This document shows, one piece after another, positions 6,576 to 13,822 of a stretch of 18,393 nucleotides of DNA (position 1 is the first letter of the stretch; each line of letters starts with the position of its first letter). Origin of the DNA: Chloroflexota bacterium (GTDB taxonomy: Bacteria; Chloroflexota; Anaerolineae; Anaerolineales; Villigracilaceae); the NCBI GenBank assembly GCA_021796315.1, contig JAJYOH010000049.1, forward strand, positions 1 to 18,393, given 5' to 3'. A program made the translations under genes and the position numbers. The notes under the pieces were generated by a model, which was not told the origin of the DNA, made no database searches, and worked only from the letters and a program-made list of their open reading frames with translations.

Positions 6576-7835
6576 ATGGAAGAACCGATTTCTCAGGAAC
6601 AATCCCTGGAACCAATTAATCAGGAGAGCGGTAACCCCTTTGCGGCGCTTCGTCACCGGAATTTTCAACTTTACTTTGGCGGACAACTGATATCCAACGC
6701 CGGAACGTGGATGCAGGTCATCGCGCAGGGCTGGCTTGTCTACGAATTGACTCATTCAGATCTGGCTTTGGGCGTGGTCGGTTTTGCCGCGGCGATCCCG
6801 GCTTTGGTGGTCTCGCCGTGGGGCGGCGTGATCGTTGACCGCGTGCCGAAGCGCGGTTTGCTCATCATGACTCAAACCGGCGCGATGCTTCTGGCTTTCA
6901 TCCTGGCCGTTTTGGCCTTTACCAACGTTGTTCAGGAGTGGCATATTATTTTGCTCGCGGCCGGACTCGGCATAGTTAATTCATTCGATGCGCCTGCCCG
7001 CCAGGCTTTCGTTGTGGAAATGGTTGGGCGTGAAGATTTGCCGAACGCCATTGCGTTGAACTCGATGATGTTCAACAGCGCGCGCGTGATCGGTCCGGCG
7101 CTCGGCGGTTTGCTGCTGGCGGTGGTTGGCGCGGCGTGGTGCTTCACGATCAACGGGTTGTCTTTTCTGGCAGTGATCCTGGGCCTTTGGTTGATGCAGC
7201 TGGCCCCGCATAAGGCAAAGATTCATAGCGAGTCGGTTTGGACGCAATTGGTGAGCGGACTGAAATATGTTTCGATCCGGGCGGAACTCGGAAGCCTGCT
7301 TTTACTTTCGCTGATTTTCAGCATCTTTGGAATTTCATATTCAACCATCCTGCCAGCTTTTGTCGAACAAAATCTGGGGCAGGGCGCGGCGGCGTACGGC
7401 TGGGTCAATGCCGCGACTGGCGTCGGCGCGGTGACAGCGGCATTTTTGATCGCCAATCACCGCGGCTTGAACTGGCGCGGCAAATGGTTAATGGCGGCAA
7501 GCATCGCTTTTCCGTTGGTGCTGGCAGCCTTTGCATTCAATAAATTTTTCCCGGTCAGCCTTTTGCTTGCGGTGGGACTTGGCATCGGCTTCATGGTGGA
7601 ATTTACCATGATCAACACCCTGCTTCAAACGCGTGTGGAAGATAATGTGCGTGGGCGCGTGATGGGTTTATACACGTTGACGTTTTTTGGCTTTGCCCCG
7701 TTCGGCAATTTGGCAGTCGGCGCGTTATCTGAAAAATTTGGCTTGAGCGTCGCCATGACTTTGTTCGCGATGATCGGTTTGGTTTTGTCGTCCATCGTTT
7801 TGTGGAAAGTCCCCGGGATCAAAAAACTTCCATGA
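6576..7835 (+). CDS. Major facilitator superfamily exporter (EntS/MFS_3-like)
   Basis: The protein is 419 aa with about twelve membrane segments. A polar N-terminus of about 20 residues precedes [20 protein letters not shown], the usual entry of this subgroup, followed by [20 protein letters not shown]. The loop 2-3 signature appears as [35 protein letters not shown] and [12 protein letters not shown] are characteristic of the MFS_3/enterobactin-exporter-like group, and the second half has [20 protein letters not shown]. The probable role is proton-driven efflux of a small molecule across the cytoplasmic membrane; the substrate is unknown. The ATG at 6576 has GAGGA only 2-3 nt upstream, so ribosome binding may be suboptimal. 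A strong terminator follows. The gene is monocistronic. Confidence 0.93.
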   Translation: MEEPISQEQSLEPINQESGNPFAALRHRNFQLYFGGQLISNAGTWMQVIAQGWLVYELTHSDLALGVVGFAAAIPALVVSPWGGVIVDRVPKRGLLIMTQTGAMLLAFILAVLAFTNVVQEWHIILLAAGLGIVNSFDAPARQAFVVEMVGREDLPNAIALNSMMFNSARVIGPALGGLLLAVVGAAWCFTINGLSFLAVILGLWLMQLAPHKAKIHSESVWTQLVSGLKYVSIRAELGSLLLLSLIFSIFGISYSTILPAFVEQNLGQGAAAYGWVNAATGVGAVTAAFLIANHRGLNWRGKWLMAASIAFPLVLAAFAFNKFFPVSLLLAVGLGIGFMVEFTMINTLLQTRVEDNVRGRVMGLYTLTFFGFAPFGNLAVGALSEKFGLSVAMTLFAMIGLVLSSIVLWKVPGIKKLP

Positions 7836-7840
7836 ACAAA

Positions 7841-7872
7841 AAGAAGGCCGCGCTTAGCGCGGCCTTCTTTTT
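7841..7872 (+). terminator. Strong Rho-independent terminator after the MFS gene
   Basis: AAGAAGGCCGCGC (7841-7853) pairs perfectly over 13 bp with GCGCGGCCTTCTT (7857-7869) across a TTA loop. A T run continues to 7872. It starts 6 nt after the MFS stop. Confidence 0.95.
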
Positions 7873-7891
7873 TATGGCTCTTCAGGATTAA

Positions 7892-8000
7892 GTGGGGTAA
7901 AACCCCGCTTACCACGGAGATCACGGAGTCCACAGAGAAAGACCTTTTTTAATCTCCGTGTTCTCTGTGTACTCTGTGGTGAAAAATGGGGGAACCCCAC
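7892..8000. repeat. Palindromic repeat with CACAGAG-type units, copy 2, with extended arms
   Basis: The outermost GTGGGGT (7892-7898) pairs with ACCCCAC (7994-8000). Inside, ACCACGGAG (7911-7919) pairs with CTCTGTGGT (7972-7980). The left arm is a run of about 9-nt units (CCACGGAGAT, CACGGAGTC, CACAGAGAAA), and the right arm mirrors it (CTCCGTGTT, CTCTGTGTA, CTCTGTGGTG). It fills most of the gap between the MFS terminator and the convergent lipoprotein gene. Confidence 0.75.
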
Positions 8001-8020
8001 CAAACACCAAAGAACCTTTT

Positions 8021-8818
8021 TTATTTATAAGGCGGCCACGGAATATCGGCTGGCCCGGCAAAACCGTGTTTCTCCTGTACGAAGACTCGTCCATGCGATG
8101 GCTGGCTGCAACCCGGCTCATCGTCAAATGTAATGGTTGTGTCGTTCGTGCCGAATGGATCGAAGACAATTTGCCCCGATACACAGCGCCAAACTTCAAC
8201 GACATAAGTTTGCATTCTTTCATCTTCCCGGTGGCCGGGGCTGACGTACACATCCGTCCATTCAACGGTTACTTGATTCTTATCATCGCGTGTTGCGCTG
8301 CGTATCGTGGTCGGCGGGTAATAGGGCGATTGCGGCAGCCTGGCAATGCCCGGATACACAACTGGCAGAGTCGATTTATCACCGGCCATCTCAATAAAAT
8401 TCGCATTGACCCAGCATTTATTTTTGCCGTCCACATAAACCCAGTTGTTGCCGTCGGTGCGTCCGATCAATTTGATGTTGGCTCCTTTGACGAGGCCGTA
8501 TAAATAAAGATAGAAGGGGCCGGGACCATAACGGCAACTTAATAGATCTGCGGTGACCGTTGCTTTGAGACTCGCGACAACCGGAATGGATGTTGGTGTG
8601 GATGTGGATATCTCGGTTGGCGTTGGCGCATCAGTCGGGGACGGGGCGGCGGTCTCCGTTAAAGTGGGCGTGATCGCAACTGTCAGCGTGGGCGTTTGCA
8701 GCGCGGTGGATATCTCAGTTGGGCTGGCCGCTTGAAGCGGAGTCTGGGACGCTGGCGCGCAGGATGTCAACAACACGACGATGATCAACGTCAGGAAAAG
8801 AATCCGCATTTGTTTCAT
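8021..8818 (-). CDS. Lipoprotein with Thr/Pro-rich linker and SH3-like domain
   Basis: The 265-aa protein starts with a lipoprotein signal (residues 1-20, hydrophobic core ILFLTLIIVVLL, lipobox LTSC with Cys20). Residues 22-80 form a low-complexity Thr/Pro/Ser/Ala linker. Residues about 84-144 look like a bacterial SH3 domain (ATVTADLLSCRYGPGPFYLY, then LVKGANIKLIGRTDGNNWVY and KCWVNANFI). The last 115 residues are rich in beta strands (QVTVEWTDVYVSPG, TYVVEVWRCVSG) and contain paired cysteines, perhaps a fibronectin-like domain. It should be anchored outside the membrane, possibly binding cell wall or carbohydrate. It overlaps the upstream DsbA-like gene by 4 nt (ATGA); disulfides among its cysteines could be substrates of that protein. 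The exact role is unknown. Confidence 0.8.
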   Translation of the reverse strand: MKQMRILFLTLIIVVLLTSCAPASQTPLQAASPTEISTALQTPTLTVAITPTLTETAAPSPTDAPTPTEISTSTPTSIPVVASLKATVTADLLSCRYGPGPFYLYLYGLVKGANIKLIGRTDGNNWVYVDGKNKCWVNANFIEMAGDKSTLPVVYPGIARLPQSPYYPPTTIRSATRDDKNQVTVEWTDVYVSPGHREDERMQTYVVEVWRCVSGQIVFDPFGTNDTTITFDDEPGCSQPSHGRVFVQEKHGFAGPADIPWPPYK

Positions 8819-9561
8819 TTTCCCAACGCCGCATCTATCGCTTTTTGGAAAGCATCGAAAGGCTGCGCGCCTTCGAGCAGTTTTCCGTTGATCAGGAAGG
8901 ATGGTGTGGCGCGAATGCCGTCTGACTTTGCATCAGTTGCATCCTGCATTACCTGGCCTTTATATTTACCCTGGCTGAAACACTCATCGAAAGTTTTTGT
9001 ATCCAGCCCAACACTTACTGCGAATTGATGCAAGTGATCGGGTGAGAAGTCGCCGACGTTTTCTCCAGTCCAGTGGGAATAGAGTGTGTCGTGATATTCC
9101 CAGAATTTGCCCTGATCTCCGGCGCAATATGCAGCCTCAGCCGCGGCGGCTGACTCTGGCCCGATGAAAGCGCCAACCGAGCGATATTCGTAATAAACTT
9201 TTCCGGTATCCACATAGGTTTGAATGATTTGTTTCTCGGTCTGCTGCCAGTAACGTTGGCAGTATGGACATTGGAAGTCGGCATATTCAATGATTTTGAC
9301 GGGCGCATTTGGGTTGCCCAGGCTGTTGCCTTTGGGCTGTGTAGACTGGTTTGAATTAGGCACATTCATCACGGGCGTGCCAGCCCCTGTGCTGATCGAA
9401 CTGAATGTCCTGCCAATGTTCGGTCCCAATATGGCTAAAGCGCCAATAATAATTACAACGATGCAAAGCAATAACACGCATCCGCCGCCGATCACCCACC
9501 AAAGCCATTTGGGCGTTCTTTTATTTTGCGCAGGTTCTTGTGTGATCTGATTTTCGTTCAT
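8815..9561 (-). CDS. Membrane-anchored DsbA-family thioredoxin-fold protein
   Basis: The 248-aa protein has a polar N-terminus, one membrane segment at about residues 19-46 (WLWWVIGGGCVLLLCIVVII onward), a linker, then a thioredoxin_4/DsbA-like domain. The domain begins NSLGNPNAPVKIIEYADF and carries the redox motif C98-P-Y-C101. The cis-proline loop appears as IRATPSFLINGKLL. Two more cysteines (AAYCAGDQ and DECFSQGKY) lie in the helical insertion and could form a second pair. It probably oxidises or isomerises disulfides in exported proteins. AGGAG 6 nt before the ATG at 9561 supports the start. It is first in an operon with the lipoprotein gene, and the overlap implies coupled translation. 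Confidence 0.9.
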   Translation of the reverse strand: MNENQITQEPAQNKRTPKWLWWVIGGGCVLLLCIVVIIIGALAILGPNIGRTFSSISTGAGTPVMNVPNSNQSTQPKGNSLGNPNAPVKIIEYADFQCPYCQRYWQQTEKQIIQTYVDTGKVYYEYRSVGAFIGPESAAAAEAAYCAGDQGKFWEYHDTLYSHWTGENVGDFSPDHLHQFAVSVGLDTKTFDECFSQGKYKGQVMQDATDAKSDGIRATPSFLINGKLLEGAQPFDAFQKAIDAALGK

Positions 9562-9604
9562 GGTCGTCTCCTATGAATGCGGATATTGTAGTGGAAAAAC
9601 ATTA

Positions 9605-9634
9605 ATAAAAATCCCCACTTTGGATGAGTGGGGA
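9605..9634 (-). terminator. Rho-independent terminator of the 260-aa protein gene
   Basis: On the minus strand TCCCCACT (9634-9627) pairs perfectly with AGTGGGGA (9619-9612) across a 7-nt loop, followed by a T-rich tail (TTTTTATTAAT). It lies 17 nt after the stop of the gene at 9652 and upstream of the DsbA-like gene, separating two transcription units. Confidence 0.85.
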
Positions 9635-9651
9635 AACAGGTTTGAATAAAG

Positions 9652-10434
9652 TTATTGAACTCTGTTCGGATCGATGGCGGGTGGAAACCAGGCTGGTTCA
9701 AGCGCGGTAACCCAGGCCAATTCATCCTGACCGTAATCCGGGCCGCCGGGTTTACGGTGCACTGTCCCATTGGTAAGGAGAAACTTTTCATAATCATTTT
9801 TGGGCGCAGGCATGGCTGCGGCAGCGGGAGGGACAGGCGCATACAAAGCCTGCAAAAATTGTTGTGAACCGAACTGGAGCGCAAGGATGCTTTCGGCGCG
9901 GTGGCCGAAATCATGCACCATTTCCTTTACGTCGCGCTGATAGTTGAATCCCATCATGATAAAGAGCCGCGAATTCATTTCGATACCGGGCGCGTTGCAC
10001 CAGAATGCTCCCTTGCCGACCATGCGGCTTTCGTAAAAGCCGAAGTATGGCCCGCCGAACATCCAGACCTCGTCCGCTTGTTTGTTCTGGATGGCCTGCA
10101 AAATGCTGTAATCCTGCATGATGCGTTGATAATCGGCCAGCATGTAATTTCCATGTGAATCGCGGAAGGCGGTCTTGTCGTCGCTGTTGGCTTGCTGCCA
10201 GGTGGTGTCGTTATACTGGCGTCCATCCAATAAGACAGGATAATTGGGCACAGTTATTTTGTTTTCCACCTGATATATCAGCAAATTCCCGGTGGCTTGT
10301 CTCATCGTGGCGATGTATTGCTGCACGAGATCGTCTGTTTTATTCCATTGTGCGGGAACAGCCGCTGGGCGAAAATCGAGCACCAACACTTTCCGCAACA
10401 TGACTGGCAATGGCTTACGTCTGAAATCTGGCAT
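9652..10434 (-). CDS. Protein of unknown function with conserved-looking HDFGHRAE motif
   Basis: I do not recognise this 260-aa protein with certainty. It has no clear signal peptide (MPDFRRKPLPVMLRKVLVLD); the basic start followed by only a short hydrophobic stretch argues for a cytoplasmic or non-classically exported protein. Residues 120-185 form its most distinctive block (ADEVWMFGGPYFGFYESRMV, FWCNAPGIEMNSRLFIMMGF, then NYQRDVKEMVHDFGHRAESI). The HDFGHRAE at 174-181 could hold metal ligands (H174, H178, E181), which is speculation. A Pro/Ala-rich stretch (199-212) interrupts the C-terminal part. Rich aromatic content and NGTVHRKPGGPDYG suggest a globular enzyme or carbohydrate-related protein. 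AGGAGG 5 nt before the ATG at 10434 strongly supports the start. It is monocistronic with its own terminator. Confidence 0.75.
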   Translation of the reverse strand: MPDFRRKPLPVMLRKVLVLDFRPAAVPAQWNKTDDLVQQYIATMRQATGNLLIYQVENKITVPNYPVLLDGRQYNDTTWQQANSDDKTAFRDSHGNYMLADYQRIMQDYSILQAIQNKQADEVWMFGGPYFGFYESRMVGKGAFWCNAPGIEMNSRLFIMMGFNYQRDVKEMVHDFGHRAESILALQFGSQQFLQALYAPVPPAAAAMPAPKNDYEKFLLTNGTVHRKPGGPDYGQDELAWVTALEPAWFPPAIDPNRVQ

Positions 10435-10595
10435 TTTGGCCTCCTGGCGGTGTAGCTTCTAAAAAGGTTCACAAAAGTTGATCGAATTAAATTGCCCTTC
10501 TAGTATATCGCTGTAACTGGAAGCCTGCCAAGTAGCCGTTTTTTCCCAAACAGAGAAAACAAATCGGGAGTAATTGATCAAGATGGGGAGTGATA

Positions 10596-10626
10596 AAAAG
10601 CCAGCGGCAGAGTTAACTCTGCCGCT
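10596..10626 (-). terminator. Rho-independent terminator of the DUF47-Pit operon
   Basis: The perfect 10-bp stem AGCGGCAGAG/CTCTGCCGCT (10603-10612 and 10617-10626) has a TTAA loop. On the minus strand it is followed by GGCTTTTTATC. It lies 35 nt after the Pit stop codon. The remainder of the 227-nt gap 10435-10661 shows no gene or other element I can support. Confidence 0.85.
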
Positions 10627-10661
10627 GATATGTTTATAAAGAAAGCATCTTTGTGAGTTGT

Positions 10662-11648
10662 CTAAAAATGGAAATTTATCAGCAACCAATAAATCCCGGC
10701 TGATAGCAAGGCGCTTGCCGGAATGGTTAAGACCCAGGCAATTAGGATCTCACCTGCCACGCCCCAGCGTACTTTGCCCAATCGTTCCGACGATCCCACG
10801 CCGATCACTGCGGAACTGATCACATGCGTCGAGCTGACCGGCCAGCCGACCAGTGATGAGCCAAGCATAACGATGGCTGAGCTCAACTGTGTCGAAAAAC
10901 TATGCACTGGCCTGATCTTGTAGAATTTTCCGCCGACTGTGCGAATCAACCGCCAACCAGCCAACAGTGTTCCCATTGATATTCCCGCTGCGCTGATAGC
11001 TATGACCCACAGCGGCATGTTGAATCCCGGCAGAATGCCTCCAATCACCAGCGTAAGCACAATAACGCCCATCGCTTTTTGGGCGTCATTTGCACCCTGG
11101 CTGATTGCCAATACCAGAGCCGTGAAGAATTGTCCGCCCTTGAAAAATTCATTGATGCGCGGGGACGCATTGGCTGATAGAAGATAAATAATGCGTATGA
11201 GAATGAAGCCAATCCCGAAACCGATCAGAGGCGCAGTAAATAAAGCAGCCAACGCTTTTATCAATCCGTCCATGCGGATGGCGCCGGCGCCTGCTTCGAT
11301 CAATGTGGCTCCCAGCAGGCCGCCGATCAATCCATGCGATGGACTGCTGGGTATTCCCAGGAACCAGGTCAGGAAACTCCACACGATTGTCCCAACCATG
11401 CAGGCGGTCAAAACCTCGAGCGTAATGGATGTTGGCTGGACGATTTCTGCGCCGATGGTACGCGCCACAGCTACGCCGAACAGGAACGGCCCGATGAATT
11501 CGGCCAGGGCCGTGATGCCAAGCGCAGCCCACGGACGAAATGCTCGCGAAGAAATCATCGTGCCGACAATGTTGCTGGACCCATGTACTCCGTTTAGAAA
11601 ATCAAAGACCAGCGTCAGGACGATAACAAGGATTAATTTCGACGGCAT
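10662..11648 (-). CDS. pit: Low-affinity inorganic phosphate transporter, Pit family
   Basis: This is a 328-aa PHO4-family membrane protein with about ten membrane segments in two inverted halves. Pit proteins import phosphate as a metal-phosphate complex with protons or sodium. The C-terminal half carries the standard signature (AISQGANDAQKAMG) and VGWPVSSTHVISSAVIGVG. The N-terminal half carries SSPSHGLIGGLLGATLIEAG. The first-half signature is FDFLNGVHGSSNIVGTMISS, where relatives usually have an Asp at position 23 (NGFHDxAN or NGFHDSSN); here it is Gly23. The start lies 3 nt after the DUF47 stop with no Shine-Dalgarno sequence of its own, so it relies on translational coupling. A DUF47 gene next to pit is a widespread arrangement. 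Confidence 0.93.
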   Translation of the reverse strand: MPSKLILVIVLTLVFDFLNGVHGSSNIVGTMISSRAFRPWAALGITALAEFIGPFLFGVAVARTIGAEIVQPTSITLEVLTACMVGTIVWSFLTWFLGIPSSPSHGLIGGLLGATLIEAGAGAIRMDGLIKALAALFTAPLIGFGIGFILIRIIYLLSANASPRINEFFKGGQFFTALVLAISQGANDAQKAMGVIVLTLVIGGILPGFNMPLWVIAISAAGISMGTLLAGWRLIRTVGGKFYKIRPVHSFSTQLSSAIVMLGSSLVGWPVSSTHVISSAVIGVGSSERLGKVRWGVAGEILIAWVLTIPASALLSAGIYWLLINFHF

Positions 11649-11651
11649 GAG

Positions 11652-12272
11652 TTACGTTCGCTTGACCACGATGTCGGCAATCACGTTGGCGGCTTCATCC
11701 CCGCGATCGGCCGCGTTGCTGAGATGACGGTATACCTCACGCATCTTCAACATTTCCACCACATGCTCGATGTTTTCCGGCCCGCTGAATAAATCGGCGA
11801 TGGCCTCGCGATAGACCTGCTCCACGCGGTTCTCGAGCGCCTTGGCGCGTTGTGCATGGTCGATGGCTACCTTCGGATGATTCTCAAGTCTCATCACAGC
11901 CTGATGGATTTCATAAGCCGCCTCCTTGAGCAGGGATGCGATCCGCTGCAGGTAGGGCGTCGAATGAACTTTCAGGATTTCCATTTCGCTGACGGTACTA
12001 TTGGCATAATCCAGCACATCGTCAATTGTGCGTGACAAAGTGAAGATATCTTCACGGTCGTATGGCGTGACGAATGTGCGGTTCAGCTCGTCGATCAGGA
12101 TGCGGCGCACTTCATCCGCTTCCTTTTCCTTCATGGAAAGTTGTTCCGCAATTTCGGGTGTCTGCACCTCGATATACTTGCATAAAAAATTCAACCCTTC
12201 AAGGGTAACGGACGCCTGGTCTGCAATTAATTTATGAAAGATTTCTTCGCGACGTTTAAAAAGTTTGAACAT
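11652..12272 (-). CDS. DUF47 (PhoU-like) phosphate transport regulator
   Basis: This 206-aa all-helical protein belongs to the PhoU-like DUF47 group, whose genes are commonly paired with pit and are thought to modulate phosphate uptake. Typical stretches are MFKLFKRREEIFHKLIADQA, MKEKEADEVRRILIDELNRT, FVTPYDREDIFTLSRTIDDV, LDYANSTVSEMEI and VYRHLSNAADRGDEAANVIA. The acidic ExxxD/DDVLD positions resemble the metal-binding clusters of PhoU. The ATG at 12272 is preferred over a TTG at 12290: AAGAGG lies 5 nt upstream and the protein then begins at the conserved MFKLFKRRE. It is the first gene of the operon with pit. Confidence 0.93.
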   Translation of the reverse strand: MFKLFKRREEIFHKLIADQASVTLEGLNFLCKYIEVQTPEIAEQLSMKEKEADEVRRILIDELNRTFVTPYDREDIFTLSRTIDDVLDYANSTVSEMEILKVHSTPYLQRIASLLKEAAYEIHQAVMRLENHPKVAIDHAQRAKALENRVEQVYREAIADLFSGPENIEHVVEMLKMREVYRHLSNAADRGDEAANVIADIVVKRT

Positions 12273-12356
12273 GGTAGCCTCTTGGAGCAAATATAGCTGA
12301 TAATCATAACATAAGCATATCTGCGCCTCAACAAAATTCGGAAGCGTATGCGGAAA

Positions 12357-13622
12357 TTATTCCTGCCAATCCAATTCGAAATCTCCGATGGCGACTGTGT
12401 CGCCATTTTTTACGCCAGCCTTGCGGAGCGCATCGTCCACGCCCAGCGTTTCCATGATCTTCTGGAAGCGGCGGACGGAACCATCGTGTTCCCAGTACGT
12501 CATGGCTGCGGCTCGCTCGATGCCGGCGCCGGACAACCTCCAATGCGTTTCATCTTCACGTGTGACGACAAAATCCTTCGCATCTTCCTTCGGACGATAA
12601 ACGGGCACCGGCGCCGGGACATTTTCCAACGCTGGCAGGTCAGCCAGTTCCTCGGCGGCCTTAAGCAGCGCTTCACGCGTGTTCGTGCGCGCCAGGGCGG
12701 AGATGGTCATGAACTCCACTTTTTGCTTCTTGAATTTCTTTTTGATGTCAGCCAAACGTTCCTGAACTTCGGGCTGGTCGATCTTATTCAGCGCCACGAT
12801 CTGCGGCTTGTTTGCAAGGTTTGGGTCGAACAGCGATAACTCGGAATTGATCTGGCTGAAGTCCGCCACCGGATCGTTGGACAAACCGTCCAGCACATGG
12901 ATCAGCACGCGCGTGCGCTGGATGTGCCGCAAAAAGTCGTGGCCGAGGCCCGCGCCTTGTGATGCGCCTTCGATCAACCCCGGAATATCGGCCAGCACAA
13001 CTGAATGATCTGCATCGATCTCAGCCACACCTAAATTCGGTTCGAGCGTGGTGAAAGGGTAGGGCGCGATCTTCGGTTTTGCATTTGTCAACACCGAAAG
13101 CAGCGTGGACTTGCCCGCGTTCGGGACGCCGATCAGCCCGATATCGGCGATCAGCTTCAATTCCAATTTGACGCGTTTCTCTTCCCAGGGTTCGCCTTTT
13201 TCAGCAGTGCGCGGCGCCTGGTTACGAGGCGTGGCGAAATGCTGGTTGCCGCGTCCGCCGCGCCCGCCCTTGCAAAGAGTCAGGCGCTCATTTGCTTTGG
13301 TCAAGTCGCCGAGCAAAGCGCCCGTGATGGCATCGTAGACCACTGTGCCAGGCGGAACATGAATGATGAGATTCTCGGCGGCCTTGCCAGACATGTTGTT
13401 CGGCCCGCCGTTCTTTCCATTACCTGCAAGATAGCGTGTGACATGACGGAACGTTTGCAAGGTGTTGAGTCCCTGCCGGACTTCAAGGATGACATCGCCG
13501 CCCCGTCCGCCGTCGCCGCCATCGGGTCCGCCGCGCGGCACGAATTTTTCACGATGGAAGTGCATCATTCCATCGCCGCCCTTGCCTGAGCGAACCAGTA
13601 TTTCTGCGTGATCGATGAACAT
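12357..13622 (-). CDS. obg: Ribosome-associated GTPase Obg/CgtA
   Basis: This is a 421-aa three-domain Obg protein acting in 50S ribosome assembly and stress control. The glycine-rich Obg fold covers about 1-158 (FIDHAEILVRSGKGGDGMMH, FVPRGGPDGGDGGRGGDV). The GTPase domain has G1 GVPNAGKS (165-172), G2 TT at 191-192, G3 DIPG (212-215), G4 NKID (279-282) and G5 SAL. The C-terminal OCT domain (about 345-421) is present, containing WRLSGAGIERAAAMTYWEHD and ending in VAIGDFELDW. The OCT extension is found in Gram-positive, Chloroflexota and related lineages. The start at 13622 is fixed by homology (MFIDHAEI), since only a weak A-rich sequence precedes it. No terminator is seen in the 84 nt before the DUF47 gene. 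Confidence 0.97.
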   Translation of the reverse strand: MFIDHAEILVRSGKGGDGMMHFHREKFVPRGGPDGGDGGRGGDVILEVRQGLNTLQTFRHVTRYLAGNGKNGGPNNMSGKAAENLIIHVPPGTVVYDAITGALLGDLTKANERLTLCKGGRGGRGNQHFATPRNQAPRTAEKGEPWEEKRVKLELKLIADIGLIGVPNAGKSTLLSVLTNAKPKIAPYPFTTLEPNLGVAEIDADHSVVLADIPGLIEGASQGAGLGHDFLRHIQRTRVLIHVLDGLSNDPVADFSQINSELSLFDPNLANKPQIVALNKIDQPEVQERLADIKKKFKKQKVEFMTISALARTNTREALLKAAEELADLPALENVPAPVPVYRPKEDAKDFVVTREDETHWRLSGAGIERAAAMTYWEHDGSVRRFQKIMETLGVDDALRKAGVKNGDTVAIGDFELDWQE

Positions 13623-13822
13623 ATTTTTTCTTATCTGCTAGTCAGCTAGTTTGTTGGTTGGTGAAAGGACGGGGATTATACCGCATAAGCGGAGACATCT
13701 TGATTATAGTGTATCTGGTTGCAGAGATTACATTTGAACCAATAATCAAGGATTTTTCTCTGAACTGCATCTGGTAGAATTGTGAACTCACCGCTAGCGG
13801 AACAGTGGAATAAGGAGAATAT

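Noticed and set aside
7911..7983. Short regularly spaced repeats resembling a tiny CRISPR array
   Set aside because: The units are about 9 nt with no spacers, and the whole folds as a palindrome; no cas genes are present.
7958..8503. Plus-strand open frame of 181 codons opposite the SH3-like lipoprotein
   Set aside because: It starts within the palindromic repeat and is antisense to a lipoprotein with a clear signal peptide and operon partner.
8553..8735. Val/Gly-repeat peptide on the plus strand
   Set aside because: It is the antisense reading of the Thr/Pro-rich linker codons of the lipoprotein gene.
10459..10689. 76-codon minus-strand open frame between the unknown protein and Pit
   Set aside because: It runs through the strong terminator at 10596-10626 and overlaps the end of pit; no family features and no ribosome binding site were seen.
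12348..12839. Plus-strand 163-codon open frame opposite obg
   Set aside because: It is a shadow of the conserved Obg coding sequence, without an independent start signal.
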